Source: Willaertia magna (lineage: Eukaryota; Heterolobosea; Eutetramitea; Acrasida; Naegleriidae). From it: 64,000 nt of DNA. This document shows positions 9,800 through 18,929 of this stretch, one piece after another. The stretch's first letter is position 1. The number at the start of each line of letters is the position of its first letter. The translations under genes and the position numbers were made by a program. The notes beneath the pieces were generated by a model. It saw nothing but the letters and a program-made list of their open reading frames with translations. It was not told the origin of the DNA and did no database searches. The stretch is taken from the NCBI GenBank assembly GCA_902984215.1, contig CADWAF010000356.1:39931-103930 (forward strand). The letters run 5' to 3'.

Positions 9800-10805
9800 A
9801 TGTCTGAACATCACGGAAGAGTATTGTTGTTGGATGGTGCTGTGTCAACAGAGTTGGAGAGGGCTGGTGTTAAATTGGATCCCATTTTATGGGGTGCACA
9901 CTTACTTTTGTTAAACACAGAACCAATATCTAAAGTACATTTATCTTATTTGCGTCAAGGAAATTATTACTACATCAAGTTATCAAGCCTCTTTAGAAGG
10001 ATTTAAAGCATACAAGAAAGAAATAACAGAAGAGGAAGTTGGTCAACTGTTAAGAAAAAGTGTGAAATTGGCAAAAGAAGCTATTGAACAAGTCAACAAG
10101 GAAGGTTCTCAAAAACAAAGGTATGTGGCCGCCAGTGTTTCAAGTTACGGAGCTAGCATTACATATCTTGCCGGATCTGCAAAAGAATACTCTGGTGACT
10201 ATTTTGATGATTCGTCTTACTTGCAACCCTTGTTGAAAGAAAACAAAACTGTAGAAGACTTAGTTTTTGAAAGTCACTTGAATAGAGTTAAATATTTGTT
10301 GATGGAAAACCCAGACTTCTTACTCTTTGAGACAATACCAGCCTTAAAAGAAGTGCAAATTATTTGTGAACAAGTATTACCAGTGGTGGAAGTAAAACAA
10401 ACCAAAATACTCTTTTCTTTCTCATGTAAGGATGAAGGTCACATTGGACATGGGGAAACTATTGAAGAATGTTGTAGATACATAAATAAGCTCGGTGACA
10501 AAGTTTTTGGACTGGGAGTCAACTGTGTTATGCCTTCACAAATACCTCCTTTAATAGAAAAGATTCATAATCACTTAGATCCAACAAAAACTATAATTGT
10601 TTATCCAAACAGTGGAGAAAGCTATGAAGCAAAAGACAATTCATGGCATTCACCACAAGAACAATGTTCTTTTGAACATCAATTTGTACCATTCATTGTA
10701 GAATGGATTAAACAACATCCTAATAGAAATATTATTGTTGGTGGTTGTTGTAGAACTAATCCATTAGAAATATCAAAGTTGTCCAAATCATTAAGTAATA
10801 AATAA
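9800..10805 (+). CDS. Homocysteine S-methyltransferase, with an apparent frameshift
   Basis: This enzyme family transfers a methyl group from S-methylmethionine or AdoMet to homocysteine, giving methionine. The N-terminal part (from ATG 9800) reads LLLDGAVSTELERAG and PISKVHLSYLRQG. The frame then shifts at about 9959-9963, and the rest of the family sequence (IITTSSYQASLEGF onward) continues in another frame to the stop at 10805. Two residues normally present between RQG and IITTSS are missing, so the lesion looks like a 5-nt deletion; a +1 slip would also restore the frame. Zinc ligands are intact: GVNC and the GGCC pair near the C-terminus. No GT-AG intron explains the break. Either this is a recent null allele, a sequence error, or rarely a recoding site. 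The C-terminus lies 7 nt from the convergent gene. Confidence 0.85.
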
Positions 10806-10812
10806 TTTATTA

Positions 10813-11982
10813 TTACTTTTCATTAGGCCCCGAACCAGTGGAAGATACTTCTGTATTATCTTCTTTTTGTTTTTGTTTTTCATTCTTCTTTTTCTCTGTC
10901 CAATTATTTGCAGCAACCCTAAAAGCTTCTTTTTGTCTTAAAAGTGGATTTTGATTTCTTACTCGTTGAATTTCATCTTTCATAAAAATATTATAAGCAT
11001 TAGGTTGTTTCTTTGAAGGTGTTGCATTAGATATTTTCTTTTCTTCAGCTGCTAAAGCCTCTAACGTTGTTGTTGGTGGAGGAATCTTTTCACTTGTTGA
11101 AATATCTGTTTGATTTGTAATTAATTTATGAATATTATTAGTTTGAACAAATTCATCTCCAACATCAGGTAACATTCCTTCAATTCTTTTTAATCTTTCT
11201 TCTAATTTTCTAATTTTAGCAGATTGTATTGTTAATATTTGTGTCATAAAATCTAATTTATCTTCAAGTTCAGCTACTACAGATTCATTATTATTTGAAG
11301 AAGTGGTTGTTGTATTATTATTTTGGTTACTTATTGTAGGAGCAGTTGCTATTGCATTAATAATATTTGGATTAATTGATGATGATTCAAATTGATTTCT
11401 ATTTCTTTTATGTTTTGAATATAAATCATTAAAATTTGCCAAAGCAGGTGATACTGTATTATTTATTGTATTATTTGAAATATTATGTTGTCCATTATTA
11501 TTTAATTGTTGATTTGTATTATTTAACATATTGCCTTGTTGTAAATTATTAGTTTTATTTCCCTCACTTGAAAGTAAAGCCTGAACTATTTGTTGTAAGA
11601 GAGCTTGATTGCCATCATGTGGATTTAATAATTGTTGAAGTTGAGAAAGTGAATTGATGTTATTGCTATTAAAAGAAAGATTAGAAGAATTTGTGGAATG
11701 TATAGGAGAAGAAGGTGCTGGTGTTGAAGAAATACCTGTTGTTACAGGAGAAGAACGGTAAGGATTTACTATTAAATTTGGTTGTTGGTTTGGATTCATC
11801 ATATCGTGAATGATGTGATTTTGTTGTGGATAAGGATTACCTTCATTCATCATGTTACCCGGAGTATGAGAAACATTATTATTAGAAGGATGATTATTGT
11901 TGTTTACTCCCATCATACCACCAAAAGTAAAGCCTTGAGGTGTGCTTGAATTGTTGTTATTTGATGATTGTTGTGTATTCAT
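10813..11982 (-). CDS. Nuclear protein with C-terminal YABBY/HMG-like domain
   Basis: This encodes 389 residues. The first ~200 are Asn/Gln/Ser-rich and disordered. A coiled coil lies at about residues 235-270 (ELEDKLDFMTQILTIQSAKI and following). Near residues 325-365 is a block reading NAYNIFMKDEIQRVRNQNP then KEAFRVAANNW. It closely resembles the HMG-box-like half of plant YABBY proteins, which have a (S/N)AYNxFxKEEIQRxKxxNP plus (R/K)EAFxxAAKNW pattern. A lysine-rich tail follows. DNA or chromatin binding is therefore likely, but the zinc-finger half of true YABBY proteins is absent. The start follows TTTTAAAAAATATCTTTGAATG. It shares a 396-bp divergent spacer with the EF-hand gene. Confidence 0.72.
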   Translation of the reverse strand: MNTQQSSNNNNSSTPQGFTFGGMMGVNNNNHPSNNNVSHTPGNMMNEGNPYPQQNHIIHDMMNPNQQPNLIVNPYRSSPVTTGISSTPAPSSPIHSTNSSNLSFNSNNINSLSQLQQLLNPHDGNQALLQQIVQALLSSEGNKTNNLQQGNMLNNTNQQLNNNGQHNISNNTINNTVSPALANFNDLYSKHKRNRNQFESSSINPNIINAIATAPTISNQNNNTTTTSSNNNESVVAELEDKLDFMTQILTIQSAKIRKLEERLKRIEGMLPDVGDEFVQTNNIHKLITNQTDISTSEKIPPPTTTLEALAAEEKKISNATPSKKQPNAYNIFMKDEIQRVRNQNPLLRQKEAFRVAANNWTEKKKNEKQKQKEDNTEVSSTGSGPNEK

Positions 11983-12378
11983 TCAAAGATATTTTTTAAA
12001 GTAGAAGAAGGTTTTGCCCAAAAGGAAATGAAAGTCGTTTTTATTAATAGTGATTGCTTTCATTATGGTTGAACACAACAACAAGCACACAACGTACTAT
12101 GCAAGTTTATAAAAGCCTTCCTTTAACATTTATAGGATTATCTTTCATATCTGTTAGCAATGGTTAAGTTGTTGAAATTACTACAGAGCTTTTGGTTAAA
12201 CAAAATCAATTTTATTTTAATTGTTGTTGATACATAACGTCTGCTTGATCGTTTTGTTAGTTCCCTGTTGAGATACCGTATGCCTTTAAAGAATGGTTTC
12301 AATTGTCACCAATTCAACATCATTTTAAAAAAATTGTCAGTCAAACAATAATTATTTTATAATAATAAACGATTAACA
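11983..12378. other. Divergent intergenic spacer, no gene seen
   Basis: This 396-bp spacer lies between two divergent genes and must carry both promoters. I see no long reading frame, RNA gene or clear repeat in it. It contains TATAAAAG at about 12109 and an A-rich stretch before the EF-hand start, neither strong enough to call a defined element. Confidence 0.5.
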
Positions 12379-13097
12379 ATGGGTAACGAAAATCAAAAGG
12401 GTGTTAGCAACAAGCAACTTTCTGAATGGCAATCTATTGCAGAGAATAGATGTAAGTAGAATATGTATTTCTACAATAATTCTAAACATTTAATAAATTA
12501 TTCTTGACGTGTTTAACTAAATATTTCTATTTACTTAGTATCAAAGAAAGACATCAAACGTTACAGAAAAATATGGTTAGAAATGTTTGGAGATAAAGAT
12601 ATGGATAAAGATGGTTTTAAAAAGTGGATCAAAGCTATAGGAATATTCCCAAATCTTCCTAAAGACGCACCAATAGATCATCTTTTCCGTTCTTATGATC
12701 GTAATAGAGGTAAGTATTAATAAGCTAAAGATTTATAGAAATATATTGTGGAATATTAAAAGATGGTACTATTAGTTTTGAAGAATTTATTCTTTATTTA
12801 TCTATTACAGCACCTACTCAAGCAGAACAAGAACCTTCAAAGATTATTGAAGTTACTTTTCTATTATATGATGCAGACGGTGATGGTCGCTTAACATCCG
12901 TAGAATTGGAACAAGGAATGAAGGACACATTCCGTTTATTGGGACATGATGTGGATTCGGAAAAGTTTAAACATATTATTCAACAAAGAGTGAAACAATT
13001 ATTAGATTTTGCTGATGTTAATAATGATGGTGAAATTACTTTAGAAGAAATACAAGAAGCAGTAAAGAAAAATCCAAAACTTTTATTAATTTTCTAA
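12379..13097 (+). CDS. EF-hand calcium sensor (calcineurin B/NCS-like), three exons
   Basis: Exons 12379-12451, 12539-12709 and 12763-13097 give 192 residues. The introns are 87 and 53 nt, both GTAAGT-AG. The second acceptor at 12762 was chosen because it rebuilds a perfect EF-hand loop, DRNRDGTISFEE; a nearer acceptor at 12738 would insert extra residues into the loop. Further loops are DADGDGRLTSVE and DVNNDGEITLEE. A first, degenerate hand sits near GDKDMDKDGFKKW. The size and four-hand layout fit the calcineurin B/neuronal calcium sensor group. Residue 2 is Gly, so N-myristoylation is possible, though position 6 is Gln rather than the favoured Ser/Thr. It would convert Ca2+ rises into binding of a kinase, phosphatase or channel partner. 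Confidence 0.85.
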
Positions 13098-13275
13098 ATC
13101 AAATAACATAAAATATATAAATAAGCCTTTGTACAAATATATGACATCATTTACCCAAAATAAAGTTGTAAATTGATAAATAATTTACTTCATATTCCAC
13201 TTTCTTGAGGAAAATATTGAAAAAGTAAATGTCTCCCTAACAGGAAGAACATGGAATTCACCCCAACCTAAAAAA

Positions 13276-16200
13276 ATGCAAAAGGAGAGCTTGAATAACC
13301 AAGCCTTGTTATTTCCAGAACAAACTCAACAACAAGAAATAATTTTCTTTATTGGATTGCCTTTTCTTGGAAAATCAACATATTTTGAATTTGTTTACGA
13401 AATAAACGGATATGATATCATTTCATTCCAAGAAGAAAGTATATCAAAATCAATCGCTAATTTATTTGATAAATTAAATAATAATTTAAAGAAAAAAATA
13501 GTAATTGACAATGAGAGAATTTTTATTCACAAAAAAGCAAGAATTTCTTTGATTGAAAAAATTAAAAAGGAATTTCCAAAGTGTACTATACAGTGTATTA
13601 TTTTTAAACCTAAATCAAATAATTTTTTACAATGTGATTTGGCTAAGGAGTTTTATATAGCTGAACATTTCGAGGGAATGGATTATCAATTTATTGATGA
13701 ATTAAATAAATTTGAGGACTTTACAAGAGAAATTTTACAACATAATTCAAATGACATTGATAATATTTTGAAAAATTTTTATCCAACAGAGGAAGAGGGA
13801 TTTAATAAAATAATAGTAAAAGAAATGAATTTATTTTTAAATAGAAGTGAAAATGAATTTTGTTACAGAAGTTTAATTTTGGATTTCTCAAGTGCTAAAA
13901 TCATAAATTATCAACAAAAAAATAGAAAGTTTTCATTTTGTAATATAGATCTATTTAAAAAATTAATTTTGCAATGGACGGAAAGACATTCTCATTCGAG
14001 AATATTAGTAATTATAAGGGATAAGGAAATGTATAGAAATAGTTTAAATATTCCAGCTAATCATGTTAATTCTTTGAATTTAATAGAACTCATAAGAGAT
14101 CTATTAATAGAATTAAATTTATCATTACCTATTTATTATTTCACAATGAATGATGATAAAAGTATTACAAGTAATAACAACTTATCTATAACGTTATGTC
14201 ATTTACTTTATTTATATTCAGTTAAGTTAAATGAAAGTTTATTTGTTACAGAAGAAGATTTACCAAACGATTTTCAATGTTATTTTGCAAATTTACCAAA
14301 AATTAATTATACTAACTTTTTACAACTAGACAATTTAACAAATTATGAATTACCTAACTTATTTAATTTATCTCAGAGCCAAAGTTTATTTCCATTTGAA
14401 TATCATGCAAACTATAAACAAGTAAAGAATGACGAGGAAGAAGAAGATGATTCTAAAAGAAAGAATAAACGATTTCCTTTATTAAATGAATTGGCCAATA
14501 ATGAAAATATAACTGATGAATGTTACTTTGAATTGACAAAAAAGAAAAGAATGAATGGAATTATTTTACCTAGAAATTACATTTCTTATTTTGAATATCA
14601 AGAGGATTATTTTGAAAATGTAAACCCAGAAGAAACAGAAATGGAAGAAGAACAAGGTCATTGCTTAACAATACCAATGATAGATGAAGAGGAAGAAGAA
14701 GATAATGAAAGAGTAGAATTAGAAAATAAATTAAATCAATTTAAGAAGTCAACAATCAACATCAACAATAATAATCTAATATTTCAAGTGCAAGACCCTT
14801 TTGGAAATAATCAAGAGGATAAACAAGATGAAGAAATGGAGTTATCCCCAACAGGAACTCAAAGCAGTAATTTTTTACCAACCCCACCTTCTAAGCAACA
14901 AACATCAACTAGTTCTACATCGTTACTTGACAAAATACCATCAAACCTAAACATTAAAATGACAATTCACGAAATAATGAATCACTTTGGTATGACTTAT
15001 TTTCAAAGAGGGAGGGATTACAAAAACGAATATAGAATTTTATATTTCAAAACCAAAGTAATTAATCCATTGGCCTTTAAATTATACAGCACTTGTCAAG
15101 GATCTAGAATTGAACCGTACAAACAAGAAACAATCATAAAAGAAGGGAAAGTATTGAAAGCCATTTGTAATTGCCCAATTGGACATGAAGGACTATGTAA
15201 ACACGTTTGTGCCCAATTATTAGCTTTTAGAGACAAAGAAAATTATCTAAAGAGTTTACAACAAACGAATAATAGTGATAATGATTGGAAGTCAACAAGC
15301 ATGTTACCATTACCAATAACTTTTTCAGAGCTGGATCCATTAAACGAAAATTGGTGCATAAAAGGAAAGGTAGTCAAAAAGCACACAATAAAGACATGGG
15401 CAAATGAAAGAGGATCTGGGCGTGTTGGTGCTATAACGTTAATTGATGAATTACAGCCTTCATCATCTAAGAAATCTAATCAGTTGAAGGCTATCATGTT
15501 CAATGAAGCAATCGATGAGTTTTATGACAAAATGGAAGAATATGAAGTTTATTATATTTATGGAGGACACTTAATATGGAGAAATAATGAGGAAAAGTAT
15601 GAAATACAACTAAATGTAAAACACTCCATTGTAAGGAGTCCAAAGGAAGAGGAAGTAGTAAAGAAAAACCAATTAAATTTAGTAGATAGTGAAAGAAAGC
15701 AAATAAAAGAAGAAAATAATTATCAACAAATATTTAAAGAAAGACTAGAAAATCAAAACAAAGTGATAGAATTTGAAGAATTTAAAGAAGAAGCTAAATT
15801 AAATCAAAATACTAACCAAATGGATTTGACAGAAGACAACAACTTTATTGCTGAGTCTTCACCAAAGAAAAGAAAAAGTCTTTCTTCAACAGAAGTTGAA
15901 AAAGTTGACAAAAGTAAAACTAAGTTATCTCCAACAAAGAAACGAAAAAGTCAATCTAAAGAGCCAGTCCTTAATCTCATTTCAAATATGAAAAAAGATA
16001 TCAACCCTATTCCAGCTTCAATTGATACCAGATTCGAACAACTAATGAATGGAAATTTTACTCAATCTCAAAAATCTGCAAGTCAAAAATCTACAAGGAG
16101 CGACAAAGATGACGATATAATAATTATTGAAAAGGAAGAAATTAAGGATAGTGACATTTCATTACCAAACAATGCCATTCAAGGTATATTCTTTGATGAA

Positions 16201-16851
16201 CCCGAAGAAAAATCTCCAAAATGGACATTTATTCCAACACCCCTTAAGCCTAAAGAAGAAGAACATTCACCAGTATTATTTTCATCAAATACTTCTAAAT
16301 CCCTTTTTTTAACTCCAAATATTTCAAATAAGCGTATAATAGCATCTCCTTCCTTAAACCATTCACAACAAGATATTAGAGAAGAGGAACAAGAATTACA
16401 TTCAGCTGAAGACGATAAATCATTTGAGGATATCTTTTTCACACCATCTAAGATGAAGATATCAAAACAAACTAAAAGTGACTCTAAGCAACTAATTACA
16501 CTTAAAGAAGAGATAAATTTATCCAACCAAATTACATCTCCTTCCCCTCCAAATTTTTCCAAGCCTTCATTAACACCCCCTTTAAAAAGCCCAAACTCTC
16601 TCAGCCAACACAATAAACCTAAAGTTATGGAAGTTGTAGAGCTTAGTGATGGAGAAGGCGAGATAGAAGTTTTGGAACAAATTACCCCTTTAAAAAAGAA
16701 AAAGAAGCAAACAAATACAGAAGAACACAACCCTTCGCCCAATATGAATGTAAATAGTAACAGTACAGTATCCATTGAAACAAAAACACCTAACAAACCC
16801 AAAATCAGCCTTAAGGATCTTTTGGCAAACAATAAAATTGAAGAGTTGTGA
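13276..16851 (+). CDS. PNK-like P-loop kinase / SWIM zinc finger / RPA-like OB-fold fusion protein
   Basis: This is a single intronless frame of 1191 residues. Residues 20-165 hold a P-loop kinase domain: Walker A GLPFLGKST (27-35), then a strand IVIDNER with Asp78, as in polynucleotide 5'-kinases (PNKP/AAA_33). Residues ~195-345 are a helix/strand region that could be a degenerate HAD phosphatase, but this is weak. A SWIM zinc finger is clear: Cys631, Cys633, Cys641, His643 (CNCPIGHEGLCKH). Residues ~678-795 match the RPA70 DNA-binding OB fold: NWCIKGKVVKK, TWANERGSGRVGAITLID, AIMFNEAIDEFYD, YYIYGG. The last ~390 residues are Ser/Thr-Pro-rich with basic clusters (KKRK), likely nuclear and phosphorylated. 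A role in DNA-end repair or ssDNA processing is inferred. Stop is TGA. Confidence 0.8.
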   Translation: MQKESLNNQALLFPEQTQQQEIIFFIGLPFLGKSTYFEFVYEINGYDIISFQEESISKSIANLFDKLNNNLKKKIVIDNERIFIHKKARISLIEKIKKEFPKCTIQCIIFKPKSNNFLQCDLAKEFYIAEHFEGMDYQFIDELNKFEDFTREILQHNSNDIDNILKNFYPTEEEGFNKIIVKEMNLFLNRSENEFCYRSLILDFSSAKIINYQQKNRKFSFCNIDLFKKLILQWTERHSHSRILVIIRDKEMYRNSLNIPANHVNSLNLIELIRDLLIELNLSLPIYYFTMNDDKSITSNNNLSITLCHLLYLYSVKLNESLFVTEEDLPNDFQCYFANLPKINYTNFLQLDNLTNYELPNLFNLSQSQSLFPFEYHANYKQVKNDEEEEDDSKRKNKRFPLLNELANNENITDECYFELTKKKRMNGIILPRNYISYFEYQEDYFENVNPEETEMEEEQGHCLTIPMIDEEEEEDNERVELENKLNQFKKSTININNNNLIFQVQDPFGNNQEDKQDEEMELSPTGTQSSNFLPTPPSKQQTSTSSTSLLDKIPSNLNIKMTIHEIMNHFGMTYFQRGRDYKNEYRILYFKTKVINPLAFKLYSTCQGSRIEPYKQETIIKEGKVLKAICNCPIGHEGLCKHVCAQLLAFRDKENYLKSLQQTNNSDNDWKSTSMLPLPITFSELDPLNENWCIKGKVVKKHTIKTWANERGSGRVGAITLIDELQPSSSKKSNQLKAIMFNEAIDEFYDKMEEYEVYYIYGGHLIWRNNEEKYEIQLNVKHSIVRSPKEEEVVKKNQLNLVDSERKQIKEENNYQQIFKERLENQNKVIEFEEFKEEAKLNQNTNQMDLTEDNNFIAESSPKKRKSLSSTEVEKVDKSKTKLSPTKKRKSQSKEPVLNLISNMKKDINPIPASIDTRFEQLMNGNFTQSQKSASQKSTRSDKDDDIIIIEKEEIKDSDISLPNNAIQGIFFDEPEEKSPKWTFIPTPLKPKEEEHSPVLFSSNTSKSLFLTPNISNKRIIASPSLNHSQQDIREEEQELHSAEDDKSFEDIFFTPSKMKISKQTKSDSKQLITLKEEINLSNQITSPSPPNFSKPSLTPPLKSPNSLSQHNKPKVMEVVELSDGEGEIEVLEQITPLKKKKKQTNTEEHNPSPNMNVNSNSTVSIETKTPNKPKISLKDLLANNKIEEL

Positions 16852-17729
16852 AAAGCATTTCAGTTTTAACTGTTTTTTATTTTCTTTAATGCTAGTTTTA
16901 TTTTTAAAAATGTTACTTTAATTAATTATTTCTATTTTATAAAACTTCTATAAAGCAGTAATCGTAACTTAAAACAATTATTAGTAAATTTTAAAATGGA
17001 TTAAAAATACAAATTTAAAAAATTATAATATTTTTTAAAATTTGATAATAATTTATTAATTTAATTTATTTTTATTTTTTAAATATTATTTAATTTTTTC
17101 AATTTACTAATGTAAATTTATTTATATTTTTATATTTAACAATATTTTAAATTATAAATATAATATTTTTTATTATAAAATATAAAGTTTAAATTTTTTT
17201 AATTTATATTAAAAATTTTTTTTGTAAAAATTTTTTTATAATTATTAATTTATAATATATTGGTTAATTAACTAATAAGTTAATTATTAATATAAAATTG
17301 TAATTATTATTATTTTTTATTTTTTAGTTATTATTTTTATTATTTTTAATGATTCTTTTTTTTATTTATATTAATATTAATTTTATTAATAAATTGTCAT
17401 TTATTAACTTTAATGTCATTAAATTTAACAAAAAAAATGTTTATAATTAATTTTAAAAATTGATTCTTCTTTATTTTTTATTCTATAATTAAATAAATTA
17501 CTGTTTTCTTCTTATAAAACAATTACATTAACATTATTCATAATAATATTGTGTATATTTATTTCTATTATAAAATACAAAACATCAATAAATTATTCTA
17601 CATTTATCTATTTTTGTTATTATTTTTATTTTATTTTTAATTCGTTACTAAAAACATTTTTATTTTTTGTCCTTTTGATTTTTTAAACGCTACCGCCTAA
17701 TTTTATGTAACGGAAACAATTTAAAAAAG
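16852..17729. other. Extremely AT-rich intergenic island
   Basis: This 878-bp stretch holds no credible gene. From about 16985 to 17680 it is almost pure A+T, with runs such as TTTAAATTTTTTTAATTTATA and many short inverted A/T palindromes, for example around 17259-17300 (GGTTAATTAACTAATAAGTTAATTATTA). G and C are rare until about 17680. Possible roles include replication origin, promoter or nucleosome-free spacer; the sequence does not decide among these. Confidence 0.7.
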
Positions 17730-18918
17730 ATGTCTTTAAACAATTCTTCACAAAGCTTGGATACCATTCCATGGGTCTCCTTTTCGGATTTGTCACCAGA
17801 AACCCAAGCACAAGTTAAAATAAGACAACAATTAATGAAATATCAAGAAGAAAAGAATTCTAAAAAGATTAATAGAACCCCTACCAAAACACCTCTTCGC
17901 AATATCAGTAATTCTTCTTTTCTAAATACTCCACGAACCAATAATCAAATATTTAATAAAAGTCTCACACCAAAACCACATCTATCAATAATAGAAAAGA
18001 AATCTACATCAAGGAGCAGTACAGGTATAGAAAAACAAAGGTAAGGATTAATTAAAATTATTATTTTATTAATGTAGTCGATAAAGAAAAACTAAATCTC
18101 ATACGCCACACAAGTATTATTCAGGTACACCACAAAGTAAGCGTAGAACTTTAGAGTTAAGTAACGCAGATAATAGTGAACTACAATTAGAATTTCAACA
18201 AGCTACTTATTTAGCTCAAGAAAATCAATATAACAAATGTATGGAATGCTTTTTTAAAATAGTTCGTATTCATGGAAATAGTATTTTACAAAATGTTGAT
18301 TTCGTTTTAAATTGGATAAATTGCTATGAGATTTTAAAAGATTATAAAAATGTTTTGCAATGTTTTGAATTTGCTTTTGTAAATAATGTAGAACCAATTG
18401 AGAAAGTTAATGAAAAGTTAAATAATTTTATTCATTCATTAATTTTAGATGTAGAAATTGATAAATGTGATGAATTATTTGAAACAGCTTCAGATAAAAT
18501 TAAAGACATGTACTTATTAATTAAAGAACAAAATAGTGAGATATTAAGAAAGAAGGTTGATTTTTCACTATTGGATATTGATTTAGATTGCAAGCCAATT
18601 ACAGAAGAAACTGAATCTGAAACAAGAGTTATGGAAATTCTTGTAGAAAATGATTCTAGTCAACTAGTACCAACACCTTTAACTATTGATTTGGAAGATG
18701 AAAATCTTAGCAATAATGGCACAAAGGAGGAAGAAGCACCAACAAAAGTTATTCAAATAGAGAACAAAGTAGAGGAGAGTATTCAAATTGAGGAAAAACC
18801 AGTTATGAGAAAACTGGAACCAAGAAAACCAATTCATACCCATAATATTACCAATGGAGTATCCTTTCACTTTTTCTCTGAAGAAACGTATGAACAATTC
18901 TTAGAATCTACGCAATAA
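17730..18918 (+). CDS. CKAP2-like/TPR-like cytoskeletal protein, two exons
   Basis: Exons 17730-18040 and 18087-18918 (46-nt intron, GTAAGG-AG) give 380 residues. The acceptor at 18086 was chosen because nearer AGs lead into a TAA. The N-terminal ~110 residues are basic, disordered and rich in TP motifs (TPTKTPL, NTPRTNN, SLTPKP), as in mitotic CDK substrates. Residues ~135-225 form helical hairpins with a TPR feel (ATYLAQENQYNKCMECFFKI, CFEFAFVNNVEPIEKVNEKL). The AxxxxxxPIEE pattern resembles the C-terminal domain of the spindle protein CKAP2. The tail is acidic and ends with FHFFSEETYEQFLES. The CKAP2 link is a weak pattern match; the gene model is firmer than the function. Confidence 0.6.
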
Positions 18919-18929
18919 ATAATTGTTGT

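Noticed and set aside
12710..12738. 29-nt intron in the EF-hand gene
   Set aside because: The acceptor at 12762 gives a perfect EF-hand loop; the shorter intron inserts eight residues into it.
16179..16832. 217-residue minus-strand frame
   Set aside because: It lies wholly antisense to the Ser/Thr-Pro-rich tail of the kinase-SWIM-OB gene; its composition mirrors that tail and it has no domain or start context.
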